A stretch of 64,000 bases of DNA. It comes from Candidatus Defluviilinea gracilis (GTDB lineage: Bacteria > Chloroflexota > Anaerolineae > Anaerolineales > Villigracilaceae). The notes beneath the pieces were generated by a model. The model made no database searches. It was not told the DNA's origin and saw nothing but the letters and a program-made list of their open reading frames with translations. The stretch covers positions 372,001-436,000 of the forward strand of contig JADJWS010000002.1 in the NCBI GenBank assembly GCA_016716235.1, read 5' to 3'. The stretch's first letter is position 1, and each line of letters begins with the position of its first letter. Both the position numbers and the translations under genes were made by a program. Shown in pieces: positions 1 to 8,520 of this stretch.

Positions 1-524
1 TCATTGCTTTTGGTTTTTGGCAGTTTGCCGCGACCGGGTTGAAGGCTCGCGAGAAGAAATTCAGCCTGCTTGCCATTCCGGTCGCCACGATCCTTTTTGT
101 GGGCGGAGTCTGGACGACCCATCGTCTTTTGATTCCAGCCGCCCTGCCGTTTTTAGGCGGATTTACCGAGATCGCCCAAGTGTGGACGGCAAAGGAATAT
201 TTTGGTTTTATCACAGGCTTGATGTTATGGATCGGACTGTTCTTCGAATCGCCGCTGGTGATTTTTGCCCTTACGTATGTTGGCATTGTCCAACCGAAAG
301 TATTAGTTGAACAATGGAGACTTGCCATTGTGATCATTGCCATTCTTGCCGCCGCGGTCACGCCAACCATCGACCCGGTCAACATGGGTTTGGTGATGTT
401 GCCGATGACCCTGCTTTATTTTTTCAGCATCCTGTTGAGCTACTTTGCCGCGGCGTTGCGCGGGAGAAGCGCGAGGGCTGTGGAACCTGTTGAGGAGTTC
501 GGAGCAGGCAAACCCGTCGGATGA
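1..524 (+). CDS. tatC: Sec-independent translocase subunit TatC, 5' truncated by window edge
   Basis: This is the C-terminal part of TatC, the polytopic receptor of the twin-arginine pathway that exports folded proteins. The reading frame is open from base 3, so the true start lies outside the window, and 173 residues remain. The visible part carries the family pattern: F-x2-A-x2-GL followed by EKK near residue 16, several hydrophobic helices, the loop with FFESP (glutamate between helices), and A-x2-TPTIDP before the last helices. The tail after the last helix is short and basic, then acidic. An internal TTG at 39 could be read as a start but would remove a conserved segment. A secreted protein gene follows after 21 bases. 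The identification is by pattern and is fairly sure; TatA/B are not in view. Confidence 0.88.
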   Translation, partial: IAFGFWQFAATGLKAREKKFSLLAIPVATILFVGGVWTTHRLLIPAALPFLGGFTEIAQVWTAKEYFGFITGLMLWIGLFFESPLVIFALTYVGIVQPKVLVEQWRLAIVIIAILAAAVTPTIDPVNMGLVMLPMTLLYFFSILLSYFAAALRGRSARAVEPVEEFGAGKPVG

Positions 525-545
525 AGCGATAGATCGAGGAGAGAA

Positions 546-3047
546 ATGAACGCGCGTATTCCCATATCCCAGCGGATGCTTCTTGTGATGACTGTTTTGG
601 CGTTGGTCAATCAAGCCTGCGCCATTTCATTGATCAAGTGGCCCACGTTTCCGACGGCAGTCGTCAACACGCCGCTCCCCGGCGGACCAACCGCCACGCC
701 CGCGCCGCGCGCCGATGTGACCTTTACCGTGCGCGTGCCAGACCCGCTTCTGCCGGGGGAAAAGGTTGTGATCCGCGTGTTGGATGAAGTTGCCGGGCTG
801 GCATACAACCCGGTGGATTATGAACTCAGCCCGATCGATACCGTTACCTATACGCGGACCTTGCAGATCCCCGATCAGGCGGTGATCCGTTATGTTTATG
901 TTCGCTACCCATCCGCCACGCAAGAAGACACGAATCTCGACCAGCCCATTCGCTACCGGTTGTTTTACGCCAGCGGAAATACGCAGATCATCGACACGGT
1001 CAGCAGTTGGACGGACAAGCCGGTCAACACGCTTTCGGGGAGTATTTTCGGCGCTGTAGTGAACGCCGACACCAACCAGCCGATCCCCGATATTCTTGTA
1101 ACCGCCGGTGGCGAACAATCCTTGACCGACTCAGCCGGGCGGTTCCTGCTTTCCGGTTTGCGCGCCGGCACGCACAACCTCGTCGCCTACGCGTTGGATG
1201 GTTCGTACCAGGTCTTTCAGCAAGGCGCGGCAGTGGCAGATAACCAGGTCACCCAAGCCGCCCAGATTCGACTCAAGCAACTGCCGCAAGTGAACGTGAC
1301 GTTCATCGTCTCCATCCCGCAGGGGACTCAAGGCGCGCTTCGCATCGCGGGAAGCCTGCTTCAGTTTGGCAACACCTTCGCCGACCTGCGCGGCGGACTC
1401 AGTACCGTCGCCGACCGGATGCCGATTCTGCAACTCGGCGCGGACGGCAGATACACCACCACGATCCGTCTCCCTGTTGGCGCGGATGTGCAATACAAAT
1501 ACACCATCGGCGATGGGTATTGGAATTCGGAATTCACTTCGGAGGGGAGGTTCGTCACGCGCCGCATCCTTGTCGGCTCGCAGGATATGACCATTCAGGA
1601 TGCCGTTCACTCGTGGCAAAACGGGCCGCCCAACGCGCCGATCCTTTTTGATGTGACCGTGCCCGCCAATACTCCGCCGGGCGATATCATCTACATCCAG
1701 TTCTCGCACAATGGCTGGACTCCTCCCATCCCCATGCAAAACGCCGGTGGAAACCACTGGACGTTCAAGTTATACGGTCCGCTCCGCGACAGTTCGACGT
1801 TCGCCTATCGTTACTGCCGCAACGCCCAATGCGACTCGGCGGACGAATCGAAACAAGTCGGTCCCACAGCGCATGGGCGCAACATCTCGGGCACGATCAC
1901 GCCGCAATTCCTCACCGACACGGTCGATGCGTGGGCTTGGCCCCAGGTTGCCGGCAGCGCCACCCTCGTGCAAACCAACATCCCGTCGCGCGGAGCCGGG
2001 TTTATAGCGGGCATCGAATATCAGGCGTATTACGATCCCAACGTCCCGCGCTTCAATGATGCCGCCCTCCAAAACATCAAAGGCATCGGCGCGAACTGGG
2101 TGATCTACACTCCCTCGTGGACGTACGAACGGGTCAGCCCGATCGTGTTCGCGCAACAGCCCGGCAAAGACGCGTTTTGGAAAGACACCCTCGACGCGGT
2201 CACCCAAGCGCGCGCGCAAAGCCTCAACGTTGCCATATTTCCACAACCCCGTTTCGCTACGAACGCCGCCGATTTTTGGAGCAAAGCCCCGCGCGATGGA
2301 ACCTGGTGGAACGACTGGTTCGACCACTATCGCGCCTTCGCCATCCATTTTGCCGACCAGGCAACACAATCTGGCGCGCAGGGCTTGATCATCGGTGGAG
2401 ATTGGATTCTCCCGGCTCTTCCCAACGGGAAGCTTGCCGATGGCTCCCCCAGCGGAGTCCCAGCCGACGCGGACGCCCGTTGGAAATCGATTATCGCGGA
2501 GATTCGCCAGCGCTTCCGCGGAAACCTGCTTTTTGCAATCCCATACAACACCACCGATTTCACGCCGCCGGTGACGGTCTTGCAAGACACCGACGCCGTA
2601 TACCTGTTGTGGTTCGCAAAAATAAGTTCGCTTGCCGCCCCCAACAAGACAGATATGATGAATGAGGCTGGCAGACTCCTCGACCAGAATATTGCGCCGT
2701 GGCAACAACAGATCGCCAAACCATTTGTGATCGCGCTATCGTACCCGTCTGCGACAAATTCAGCCACAGGATGTATTCCCAGCGCGAGCGGGACCTGCCT
2801 CGATTGGACCGCCCTCAGCCGCCCCAACGCAGACCTCGCCACCGTAAACATCGACCTGCAACAACAAGTGGATATCTACGATGCCATCTTCAACGCCCTG
2901 AATGCGCGCTCATGGGTGAGCGGGTTGGTCAGCCGCGGATATTTTGCGCCGGTTGAGTTACAGGACAAATCCGCGTCGGTGCATGGCAAGCCCGCGCGGG
3001 ATGTGTTATGGTATTGGTTCCCAAGATTGTTGGGAATTACACAATAG
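546..3047 (+). CDS. Secreted multidomain protein with C-terminal GH113-like barrel
   Basis: The 833-residue product has an N-terminal hydrophobic signal ending in NQACA (possible weak lipobox or signal peptidase I site), then a Thr/Pro-rich linker. Residues about 165-235 look like a carboxypeptidase-regulatory-like beta-sandwich (SIFGAVVNADTNQPIPD, then SAGRFLLSGL). Two or three further beta domains resemble starch-binding/E-set modules (YKYTIGDGYWNSEF; FSHNGWTPPIPMQ). From about residue 480 the protein resembles the TIM barrel of glycoside hydrolase family 113 (GIEYQAYYDPNVPRFN, NIKGIGANWVIYTPSW, and HYRAFAIHFAD before GLIIGGDW). In GH113 mannanases a Glu follows the GG at that strand; here it is Asp. 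The start has a strong AGGAG at 538-542. It is probably an extracellular carbohydrate-acting or carbohydrate-binding protein. The substrate is unknown and the catalytic state doubtful. Confidence 0.7.
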   Translation: MNARIPISQRMLLVMTVLALVNQACAISLIKWPTFPTAVVNTPLPGGPTATPAPRADVTFTVRVPDPLLPGEKVVIRVLDEVAGLAYNPVDYELSPIDTVTYTRTLQIPDQAVIRYVYVRYPSATQEDTNLDQPIRYRLFYASGNTQIIDTVSSWTDKPVNTLSGSIFGAVVNADTNQPIPDILVTAGGEQSLTDSAGRFLLSGLRAGTHNLVAYALDGSYQVFQQGAAVADNQVTQAAQIRLKQLPQVNVTFIVSIPQGTQGALRIAGSLLQFGNTFADLRGGLSTVADRMPILQLGADGRYTTTIRLPVGADVQYKYTIGDGYWNSEFTSEGRFVTRRILVGSQDMTIQDAVHSWQNGPPNAPILFDVTVPANTPPGDIIYIQFSHNGWTPPIPMQNAGGNHWTFKLYGPLRDSSTFAYRYCRNAQCDSADESKQVGPTAHGRNISGTITPQFLTDTVDAWAWPQVAGSATLVQTNIPSRGAGFIAGIEYQAYYDPNVPRFNDAALQNIKGIGANWVIYTPSWTYERVSPIVFAQQPGKDAFWKDTLDAVTQARAQSLNVAIFPQPRFATNAADFWSKAPRDGTWWNDWFDHYRAFAIHFADQATQSGAQGLIIGGDWILPALPNGKLADGSPSGVPADADARWKSIIAEIRQRFRGNLLFAIPYNTTDFTPPVTVLQDTDAVYLLWFAKISSLAAPNKTDMMNEAGRLLDQNIAPWQQQIAKPFVIALSYPSATNSATGCIPSASGTCLDWTALSRPNADLATVNIDLQQQVDIYDAIFNALNARSWVSGLVSRGYFAPVELQDKSASVHGKPARDVLWYWFPRLLGITQ

Positions 3048-3053
3048 ACCTCT

Positions 3054-3072
3054 GGCGAAAATCATTTTCGCC
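3054..3072. repeat. Perfect 9-bp hairpin GGCGAAAAT-C-ATTTTCGCC
   Basis: A perfect inverted repeat with a one-base centre follows the stop codon at 3047. No T-run follows it, so it is not a standard terminator. It belongs to the short intergenic palindromes scattered through this window. A second, imperfect one (CGAGGTGAA-AGA-TTCGCCTCG) lies just before the next gene. Confidence 0.6.
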
Positions 3073-3193
3073 GCAGAGATCATAGAGAAAAGAGCATTTC
3101 TCAAAGGTTCCTGCGAATTGCGTGGCTGAACAAATAAAACCCATCGAGCCGAGGTGAAAGATTCGCCTCGATACATTACATATGGAGGCTACC

Positions 3194-5752
3194 ATGTCAA
3201 AAACAAAGACCATTCTCAAACGCGCGGGCTTGGGCGCTTTGATTCTCGCCGTGCTCCTTGCCGGAGGCGGCGGGTTCTATTTCAAAAGTTATCTCCCGAA
3301 CACCGTCGCGCCGAAATCGTTCCCACAAATTGATGGGGAGATTCAACTTGAAGGGCTTGATGGACCTGTGGATGTGTATCGCGATAGCGTGGGCATCCCT
3401 CATATTTATGCGACCACCCAGCACGATTTATTCTTCGCGCAGGGATACATCCACGCGCAAGACCGTTTCTGGCAAATGGACTTCTGGCGTCATGTGGGGT
3501 CCGGCAGAATTGCCGAAATGTTCCCATCGCAAGCCGATACCGACGCGTTCCTGCGCACGCTGGGCTGGCGCGTCACTGCCGAACAGGAGTATGAACTGCT
3601 CGACGCCGAGTCGAAAGCGCTGGTGAATGCCTACACGGCCGGCGTCAACTCCTATATCGAAGGCAAAGACGCTGTTGACCTCAGCCTCGAATATGCCCTT
3701 CTGGGTTTGCCCATCCTTGCGCCGGATTACAAGATCGAACCGTGGACGCCGGTGCATAGCCTGACCTGGGGCAAAGCCATGGCATGGGATTTGCGCGGCA
3801 ACATGGGCGAGGAAATCGAACGGGCAGTGTTAATGAAGACGCTTACGCCCGAGCAGGTTGCCGAACTATTCCCTGAATACCCGTCGGATCATCCGGTGAT
3901 CGTCAACAAGATCGGCGGCGAGACGGTTGCTCGCAATGCGACTCCTGCCGCGGCGTTCAACATCCCTGACGATGTGCTCGCCACTCTTCAGAACAACGTG
4001 TCATTGTTAGACGTTGCGCTGGGTCCGCTGGGGGATGGGGTTGGGTCAAATTCCTGGGCGGTGTCCGGAAGCCTTACCTCTACCGGTGAGCCGTTCCTCG
4101 CCAATGATCCCCATCTTGGTATACAGATGCCGTCCATTTGGTATCAGGTTCACTTGGAATGTAGACCGGTCTCCGATGCCTGTCCGTATAATGTGGCGGG
4201 TTTCTCGTTCCCCGGCGTTCCCGGTGTGGTGATCGGGCATAACGAGCAGATTGCCTGGGGTTTCACCAATGTGGGTCCCGATGTGATGGATTTGTATATC
4301 GAACGGGTCAACCCCGAAAACCCGAATCAATATGAGGTCAATGGCGAATGGGTCGATTTCGAAACCCGCGAGGAAATCATCCACGTGGCGGGCGGCGAAC
4401 CGATCAGCCATACGGTGAGACTGACACGTCACGGTCCCGTGATCTCTGACGATTACGGTCCCTTGAAAGACAAAGGGGAAGCGGGCGACGAGGAATTTGT
4501 GCCCTTTAAAGATCGCGCCGGTGTGGATTTACCGGAACAATATGTGATCGCCCTCCAGTGGACGGCGCTTGCCCCCTCCACGCCTTTCAAAGCCATCTGG
4601 GGGTTTGACAAAGCGAAAAACTGGGATGAATTTCGAGAAGCGGCAAAGGATTTCCACGTGCCGCCGCAAAACTTGATCTATGCCGATGTGAATGGCAACA
4701 TTGCCTACCAAATGCCCGGCGACATTCCGATTCGAGCCAAAGGAGATGGGACGCTCCCCGTTCCCGGCTGGACGGATGAATACGAGTGGACGGGCTATCT
4801 TCCCTTTGAAGAATTGCCTTATACGGTGAACCCGGACGAGGGATATATTGTCACTGCCAACAACCGCGTCCCGCCGTTCGATTACCCCAATTGGATCACC
4901 TATGATTGGGATTACGGGTTTAGGGCGCAACGCATCGTGGATATGATTCAGGACGCGCCGGGAAAAATCGACATCGCTTATATTCAACAGATGCAAGGCG
5001 ATTCGTTCGATGCTGTCGCCGCCCAGTACGTCCCAATTCTTTTAGAGACGGAAGGGCTGTCCGAAAAACATGCCAGCTTGCTGACAGGTTGGGATTATCA
5101 GGACAGTATCGACTCCTCCGCGGCGGCGATGTTCAACGCCTTTTGGCGGCGCATGCTCAAAAACACATTCAACGATGAGATGCCCGAGGAACGTTACTAC
5201 CCGGACGGCGGCTCGCGCTGGAACGAAGTGATGCGCCACATGGACGAATCGAGTCGCTGGTGGGACGATACATCCACTACCGAGGTTGTAGAAACACGCG
5301 AAGAGATCATCAAAAAATCCTTTGCCGAAGGAGTGTCTGAACTGGAAGAGAAGTTTGGCAGTGACACATCGAAATGGAAATGGGGCGATATGCATGCCTC
5401 CACATTCCGTAATGGCACTTTGGGCGAGTCCGGTATCGGTCTGATCGAAGACCTGTTCAACCGCGGACCTTTCCCGACAGGCGGCGGCGAGGCGATTGTC
5501 AACGCCACCGGCTGGTCGGTGCGCGATGGGTACGAGACCAATTGGCTGCCTTCGATGCGTATGATCGTGGATTTGGGTGTATTGAGCAATTCGGTTACCG
5601 TTCATACCACTGGGCAATCTGGTCACGCGTATCACCCTCACTACATTGATCTCGCCCCGCTTTGGGCAAATATAGAATACTATCCCATGTTGTGGGAACA
5701 CTCCGCGATCATCGCGGATACCGAAGGGCATCTGGTGTTGACTCCGAAATAA
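3194..5752 (+). CDS. Penicillin acylase family Ntn hydrolase
   Basis: The 852-residue precursor belongs to the peptidase S45 / penicillin acylase family, exported amidohydrolases that cleave themselves into alpha and beta chains. The N-terminus is a basic stretch followed by one membrane segment rich in Gly and Leu. The alpha chain has the family pattern VDVYRDSVGIPHIYA and AQDRFWQMDFWR. The predicted nucleophile is Ser285 in GSNSWAV, which becomes the N-terminus of the beta chain; ANDPHLG and GVVIGHNEQIAWG follow as expected. The ATG at 3194 is chosen because GGAGG at 3184-3188 sits five bases before it; the in-frame ATG at 3182 overlaps that site. Substrates in the family include beta-lactams, N-acyl homoserine lactones and N-acyl amino acids. 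Nothing here tells which applies. Confidence 0.9.
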   Translation: MSKTKTILKRAGLGALILAVLLAGGGGFYFKSYLPNTVAPKSFPQIDGEIQLEGLDGPVDVYRDSVGIPHIYATTQHDLFFAQGYIHAQDRFWQMDFWRHVGSGRIAEMFPSQADTDAFLRTLGWRVTAEQEYELLDAESKALVNAYTAGVNSYIEGKDAVDLSLEYALLGLPILAPDYKIEPWTPVHSLTWGKAMAWDLRGNMGEEIERAVLMKTLTPEQVAELFPEYPSDHPVIVNKIGGETVARNATPAAAFNIPDDVLATLQNNVSLLDVALGPLGDGVGSNSWAVSGSLTSTGEPFLANDPHLGIQMPSIWYQVHLECRPVSDACPYNVAGFSFPGVPGVVIGHNEQIAWGFTNVGPDVMDLYIERVNPENPNQYEVNGEWVDFETREEIIHVAGGEPISHTVRLTRHGPVISDDYGPLKDKGEAGDEEFVPFKDRAGVDLPEQYVIALQWTALAPSTPFKAIWGFDKAKNWDEFREAAKDFHVPPQNLIYADVNGNIAYQMPGDIPIRAKGDGTLPVPGWTDEYEWTGYLPFEELPYTVNPDEGYIVTANNRVPPFDYPNWITYDWDYGFRAQRIVDMIQDAPGKIDIAYIQQMQGDSFDAVAAQYVPILLETEGLSEKHASLLTGWDYQDSIDSSAAAMFNAFWRRMLKNTFNDEMPEERYYPDGGSRWNEVMRHMDESSRWWDDTSTTEVVETREEIIKKSFAEGVSELEEKFGSDTSKWKWGDMHASTFRNGTLGESGIGLIEDLFNRGPFPTGGGEAIVNATGWSVRDGYETNWLPSMRMIVDLGVLSNSVTVHTTGQSGHAYHPHYIDLAPLWANIEYYPMLWEHSAIIADTEGHLVLTPK

Positions 5753-5763
5753 TGACGGCAGGG

Positions 5764-5795
5764 CAGGGGCAGGCATGTGGCTTGCCCCTGTTGTT
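5764..5795 (+). terminator. Weak terminator after the acylase gene
   Basis: CAGGGGCA (5764-5771) pairs with TGCCCCTG (5783-5790) and is followed by TTGTT. The T-run is short, so termination strength is uncertain. Confidence 0.45.
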
Positions 5796-5832
5796 GAGCG
5801 GTTTCGTGATCGTTAGGCAAGGTTTCTTGTGG

Positions 5833-5838
5833 TAAAAT
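5833..5838 (+). promoter_or_regulatory. -10 box of a probably leaderless promoter
   Basis: TAAAAT lies ten bases before the ATG at 5849, and no Shine-Dalgarno sequence fits between. Transcription would begin at or a few bases before the start codon. Confidence 0.5.
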
Positions 5839-5848
5839 CTCGCCCGCT

Positions 5849-6370
5849 ATGGTCGAACCCGAAGAACTTCCTGAATTCGAATCGCCACAGGTGACGAACG
5901 TCATGCACGCCGATGTGAAATCCGTTCATGCGGAATTGGTGCGGATGCGCCAGGCGGACGCGGAATTCATCCGCGCCGAGGAAGTGGAAATGCAAAATAG
6001 CGCGGCGGCGAATGTGAAAGCCAACCAAGTTACCACGCGGCAGTCTGCGTTAGGAATGGTGAACGCCACCGAGGCGCAGTTGGAGAACACGGCAACGGGG
6101 ATCGTCCAAGCGGAGAACGTGTCGATCAGCGGGTATACAGCCGTAATCGGCGCGGGAAGTGCGGATATCCATCACAGCACGGTGGGCTATCTGGCGGCGC
6201 AGGAAGTCCACGCGCAGGATGTGCGCGCGGTTGTCCTGCTGGCGCGAAATGTGAATGGAAACGTCATTACCACCCTCGATACGCGCGGCGTGGTGATTGC
6301 CGGGCTGATCGGCGGTTTGTTTGGCGGGTTGATGTTGCTGTTGGGTCGGTTTTTGATCCGGCGAAGTTAA
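5849..6370 (+). CDS. Tail-anchored protein with short repeats, possible beta-solenoid
   Basis: I do not recognise a named family. The 173 residues consist of an acidic N-terminus, about 110 residues with a loose repeat of the type V-x-A-x2-V/A-x2-R/Q-x-S/T-A (for example VKANQVTTRQSALGMVNATE), then one strongly hydrophobic C-terminal helix rich in Gly and Leu ending in RRS. The repeat has the regularity of right-handed beta-helix proteins such as bactofilins, but bactofilins lack a C-terminal anchor. Orientation by the positive-inside rule would place the repeat on the outer face or leave it as a tail anchor; the sequence does not decide this. A -10 box only ten bases upstream and no ribosome site suggest leaderless expression. 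Function unknown. Confidence 0.75.
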   Translation: MVEPEELPEFESPQVTNVMHADVKSVHAELVRMRQADAEFIRAEEVEMQNSAAANVKANQVTTRQSALGMVNATEAQLENTATGIVQAENVSISGYTAVIGAGSADIHHSTVGYLAAQEVHAQDVRAVVLLARNVNGNVITTLDTRGVVIAGLIGGLFGGLMLLLGRFLIRRS

Positions 6371-6372
6371 AT

Positions 6373-6421
6373 GTAGTAGCGACTCAGTCGCTTTAAAGAT
6401 GACGAATGAATTCGTCACTAC
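6373..6421. repeat. Cruciform of two nested hairpins
   Basis: GTAGT (6373-6377) pairs with ACTAC (6417-6421), enclosing two hairpins: AGCGACT-C-AGTCGCT (6378-6392) and a palindrome GACGAATGAATTCGTC (6401-6416). It is intergenic, between the repeat protein and the bL25 gene. There is no T-run and no coding. Confidence 0.65.
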
Positions 6422-6457
6422 AGAAAATCATTTCATAGAGCGAAGGTAATCCGGAGC

Positions 6458-6473
6458 GCGGGCTTCAGTCCGC
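6458..6473. repeat. Short dispersed hairpin GCGGGCT-TC-AGTCCGC
   Basis: This inverted repeat sits in a roughly 25-base block (CCGGAGCGCGGGCTTCAGTC onwards) that reappears in inverse orientation at about 37876-37900. A third related hairpin is at 37849-37864. Confidence 0.6.
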
Positions 6474-6506
6474 AACCGACGGGTGAGAGGCGCTCAAGGA
6501 GTAACG

Positions 6507-7181
6507 ATGGAGAAAGTTGTACTAAAAGCGGAAAAGCGGGGAGTGGTTGGCAAGCAAGTGAAGGCATTGCGGCGCGAGGGGAAATTGCCGGCCGTGATCT
6601 ATGGTCGTCACACAGACCCGATCAACATCAATCTGGAGGCGCACTCCGCTTCGCTGGCATTGGCGAGGGCAACCTCCTCCAGCCTGGTAACGATCGATGT
6701 GGAAGGCACGCAACATCTGACGCTCGTGCGCGAAAAACAACGCGATTTCATCAAGAACCGTTTACTGCATGTGGATTTTCTCGCGGTTTCGATGAGCGAA
6801 AAACTTCGCACAGCGGTTTCGATCCATTTTGTGGGCGTTTCTGGCGCGGTGAAAGATCATGGCGCGGTGATGGTTCATAACCTGGAACAACTACACGTGG
6901 AATGTTTGCCCGCCGACCTGCCCGAACGCATCGAGGTCGATATTTCCAGCCTCGCCAAAATCGGCGACGGCTTGCGTGTGCGCGATGTGGTCGTTTCAGA
7001 CAAGGTGCGCGTGCTCGAAGACCTCGACACAATGGTTGCCGTGGCGACCATGCCAAAGGTCGAAGAGGAAGCGGCGGTACCGGGCGCAGAAGGCGCGGTG
7101 GCGGCTGTCACCCCGACCGAACCCGAACTCTCGGTGGAGCGCGGCAAGAAGGAAGAAGAAGCCTCCGACGAGAAGAAGTAA
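6507..7181 (+). CDS. rplY: 50S ribosomal protein bL25 (Ctc/TL5 type)
   Basis: The 224-residue protein is the long, two-domain form of bL25 that binds 5S rRNA. The N-terminal domain shows the family pattern VGKQVKALRREGKLPAVIYG. The C-terminal beta domain runs to about residue 190 (PERIEVDISSLAKIGDGLRV). The last 25 residues are a Glu/Lys-rich tail typical of the long form. The ATG at 6507 is preferred over an in-frame upstream start at 6483 because AAGGAG (6496-6501) is placed for it and the homologous N-terminus begins here. The gene stands alone between a repeat-rich gap and a strong terminator, so it is probably monocistronic. Confidence 0.93.
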   Translation: MEKVVLKAEKRGVVGKQVKALRREGKLPAVIYGRHTDPININLEAHSASLALARATSSSLVTIDVEGTQHLTLVREKQRDFIKNRLLHVDFLAVSMSEKLRTAVSIHFVGVSGAVKDHGAVMVHNLEQLHVECLPADLPERIEVDISSLAKIGDGLRVRDVVVSDKVRVLEDLDTMVAVATMPKVEEEAAVPGAEGAVAAVTPTEPELSVERGKKEEEASDEKK

Positions 7182-7198
7182 GAATCGTTTCGAACAAC

Positions 7199-7236
7199 GC
7201 AGGGGCGAGTTTCAGACTCGCCCCTGCAAGTTTTTT
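7199..7236 (+). terminator. Rho-independent terminator of bL25 gene
   Basis: GCAGGGGCGAGT (7199-7210) pairs perfectly with ACTCGCCCCTGC (7216-7227) around the loop TTCAG, followed by AAGTTTTTT. It serves the + strand gene; the opposite strand lacks a T-run. The T-run touches the stop codon of the convergent NUDIX gene. Confidence 0.9.
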
Positions 7237-7840
7237 AAAACCCCAACACCTTCAACAAATCGACGGTCATACGCGCCGTCGCGCCCCAGAGCAACTCGCC
7301 ATCGTAGGGATGATACGCGATGACGGAACGCTTCTTTTCCCCTATTTCAAATTGCCACCGGTTGGACGCGTTCGCCAGCCACCCCAGCGGGATCGTGAAA
7401 ACACGCGCCACTTCATGCTCGCCTACGCGGAACACAGTGGGCCATTTCACCACGCCCACCACCGGCGTAACCCGAAAATAGGAAATGGTGATGAGGTTGG
7501 CAAGCCGTCCTAAAATTTTCACATTGCCGGGGCGTATCCCGATTTCTTCCTCAGCCTCGCGCAGGGCTGTTTGCTCCGGCGTGGATTCGCCCTCGTCGCA
7601 TGCGCCGCCGGGGAAGGAGACCTGCCCCTTGTGTGATTCGACGTGGTCGGTGCGGCGGGTGAAGAGCAGATGCCATTCGTCATCCTGCCGCACCAGCGGC
7701 GCCAGAACCGCCGCGCATTTCAGACGCGTTTCGTCTGTGAGTTCCAATTCCGCGTACCCATCGGAGGATGTGCCTGCGGATTGAAGCGCCTCGCACAGTC
7801 GCTGGGAGATAAATTCTTCAGTGAGGTTCATTTCGCGCAT
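7235..7840 (-). CDS. NUDIX hydrolase, CoA-pyrophosphatase type
   Basis: The 201-residue protein carries the signature of the NudL/PCD1 class, which splits coenzyme A to phosphopantetheine and 3',5'-ADP. The upstream motif LLFTRRTDHVESHKGQVSFP fits the class-specific NuBI pattern. The Nudix box GGACDEGE, then REAEEEIGI, has eight rather than seven residues between its halves, as in this class. Metal ligands would be the glutamates of REAEEE. Neither candidate start (ATG at 7840 or 7831) has a ribosome site; 7840 is chosen because TTAATT nine bases upstream could serve as a -10 box. The gene follows a TPR/zinc-ribbon gene after a roughly 90-bp repeat element. CoA as substrate is inferred from the motif. 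Confidence 0.85.
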   Translation of the reverse strand: MREMNLTEEFISQRLCEALQSAGTSSDGYAELELTDETRLKCAAVLAPLVRQDDEWHLLFTRRTDHVESHKGQVSFPGGACDEGESTPEQTALREAEEEIGIRPGNVKILGRLANLITISYFRVTPVVGVVKWPTVFRVGEHEVARVFTIPLGWLANASNRWQFEIGEKKRSVIAYHPYDGELLWGATARMTVDLLKVLGF

Positions 7841-7852
7841 TGCAGCACAAAT

Positions 7853-7943
7853 TAAGGGTCGGTAAATTAATAACTTGTATGTTTGTTCGCAGTTGCACTG
7901 CGAACGGGATGCACGATTTGCCAAGCAAATCGAACTGCATCCC
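7853..7943. repeat. Two-hairpin dispersed element, copy A
   Basis: This block contains an AT-rich tail (TAAGGGTCGGTAAATTAATA), hairpin 1 (TTCGCAGT-TGC-ACTGCGAA, 7886-7904) and hairpin 2 (GGGATGCA and GATTTGC pairing with GCAAATC and TGCATCCC, 7906-7943). A second copy lies inverted at 27751-27847 with the same order of parts and a compensatory change in hairpin 1. It is not coding and has no T-run. Confidence 0.85.
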
Positions 7944-7971
7944 TAACTGTTCGACAAAGTGGAACTTTGTC

Positions 7972-8517
7972 TTACGAATCTGCTTCCCTCACCGGGCTTC
8001 CGCAATACCCGCACTCGGCGGTGATCTCGTCCAGCCACTCCACTTCATCGGGTCGCAGAACCGCGCCGCATTGCGGGCAGTGCGTGGGCAGGACGGGCTT
8101 TTTACCTTGTGGTATTTGGGTATCCAGTTCGGAGGATTCGGGGGAGATCGATTTCAGCCATGAGTCGATGGCGGCGGCTTCCTCGTGCAACCCGCGTTCT
8201 TTCAATTCGGTGAGCGCGCGGCGTCGCGCTTGAAGCAGGCGTTGAAATTGTCCTCGCTCAGCCAGCAGGGACAGCCCGCGTTTGATCGAAGGGATAGCCA
8301 ACGCTGTTTGCCCGGCGTATATCCGCGCTCGCCCAGCCTGAAGATGAAAGAGCGGCGCGCGCGGACCGCCGCGCGCATCGGCGGTTTGGGCGATCTGTTC
8401 AAAGAGTTCTCCAGCGCGTCCATACTCGCCTTTATCAAAAGCAAAATTGGCTTCCTGCAAAATTGGCGGGATGTGCCCGGCTCTCTTTTTGGCTTGGCGG
8501 CGAAATAGGCGGCGCAT
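7972..8517 (-). CDS. Small TPR-like protein with C-terminal zinc ribbon
   Basis: The 181-residue protein begins with a basic arginine-rich stretch, continues with helical repeats resembling tetratricopeptide units (FDKGEYGRAGELFEQIAQ; LFHLQAGRARIYAGQTALAI), and ends with a treble-clef or zinc-ribbon pair CPQC-x22-CGYC. No catalytic residues are apparent. The start at 8517 lies only three bases after the stop of the upstream trmI gene, so the two are almost certainly co-transcribed. That hints at a role near RNA or protein complexes but proves nothing. The family is unnamed to me. Confidence 0.75.
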   Translation of the reverse strand: MRRLFRRQAKKRAGHIPPILQEANFAFDKGEYGRAGELFEQIAQTADARGGPRAPLFHLQAGRARIYAGQTALAIPSIKRGLSLLAERGQFQRLLQARRRALTELKERGLHEEAAAIDSWLKSISPESSELDTQIPQGKKPVLPTHCPQCGAVLRPDEVEWLDEITAECGYCGSPVREADS

Positions 8518-8520
8518 TGG

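Noticed and set aside
1770..2708. 312-codon open frame opposite the GH113-like gene
   Set aside because: It lies wholly inside a well-supported gene on the other strand, with shadow-like composition.
3194..5752. Antibiotic-resistance call for the penicillin acylase homologue
   Set aside because: The family covers many amides and lactones. Nothing in the sequence points to beta-lactam resistance.
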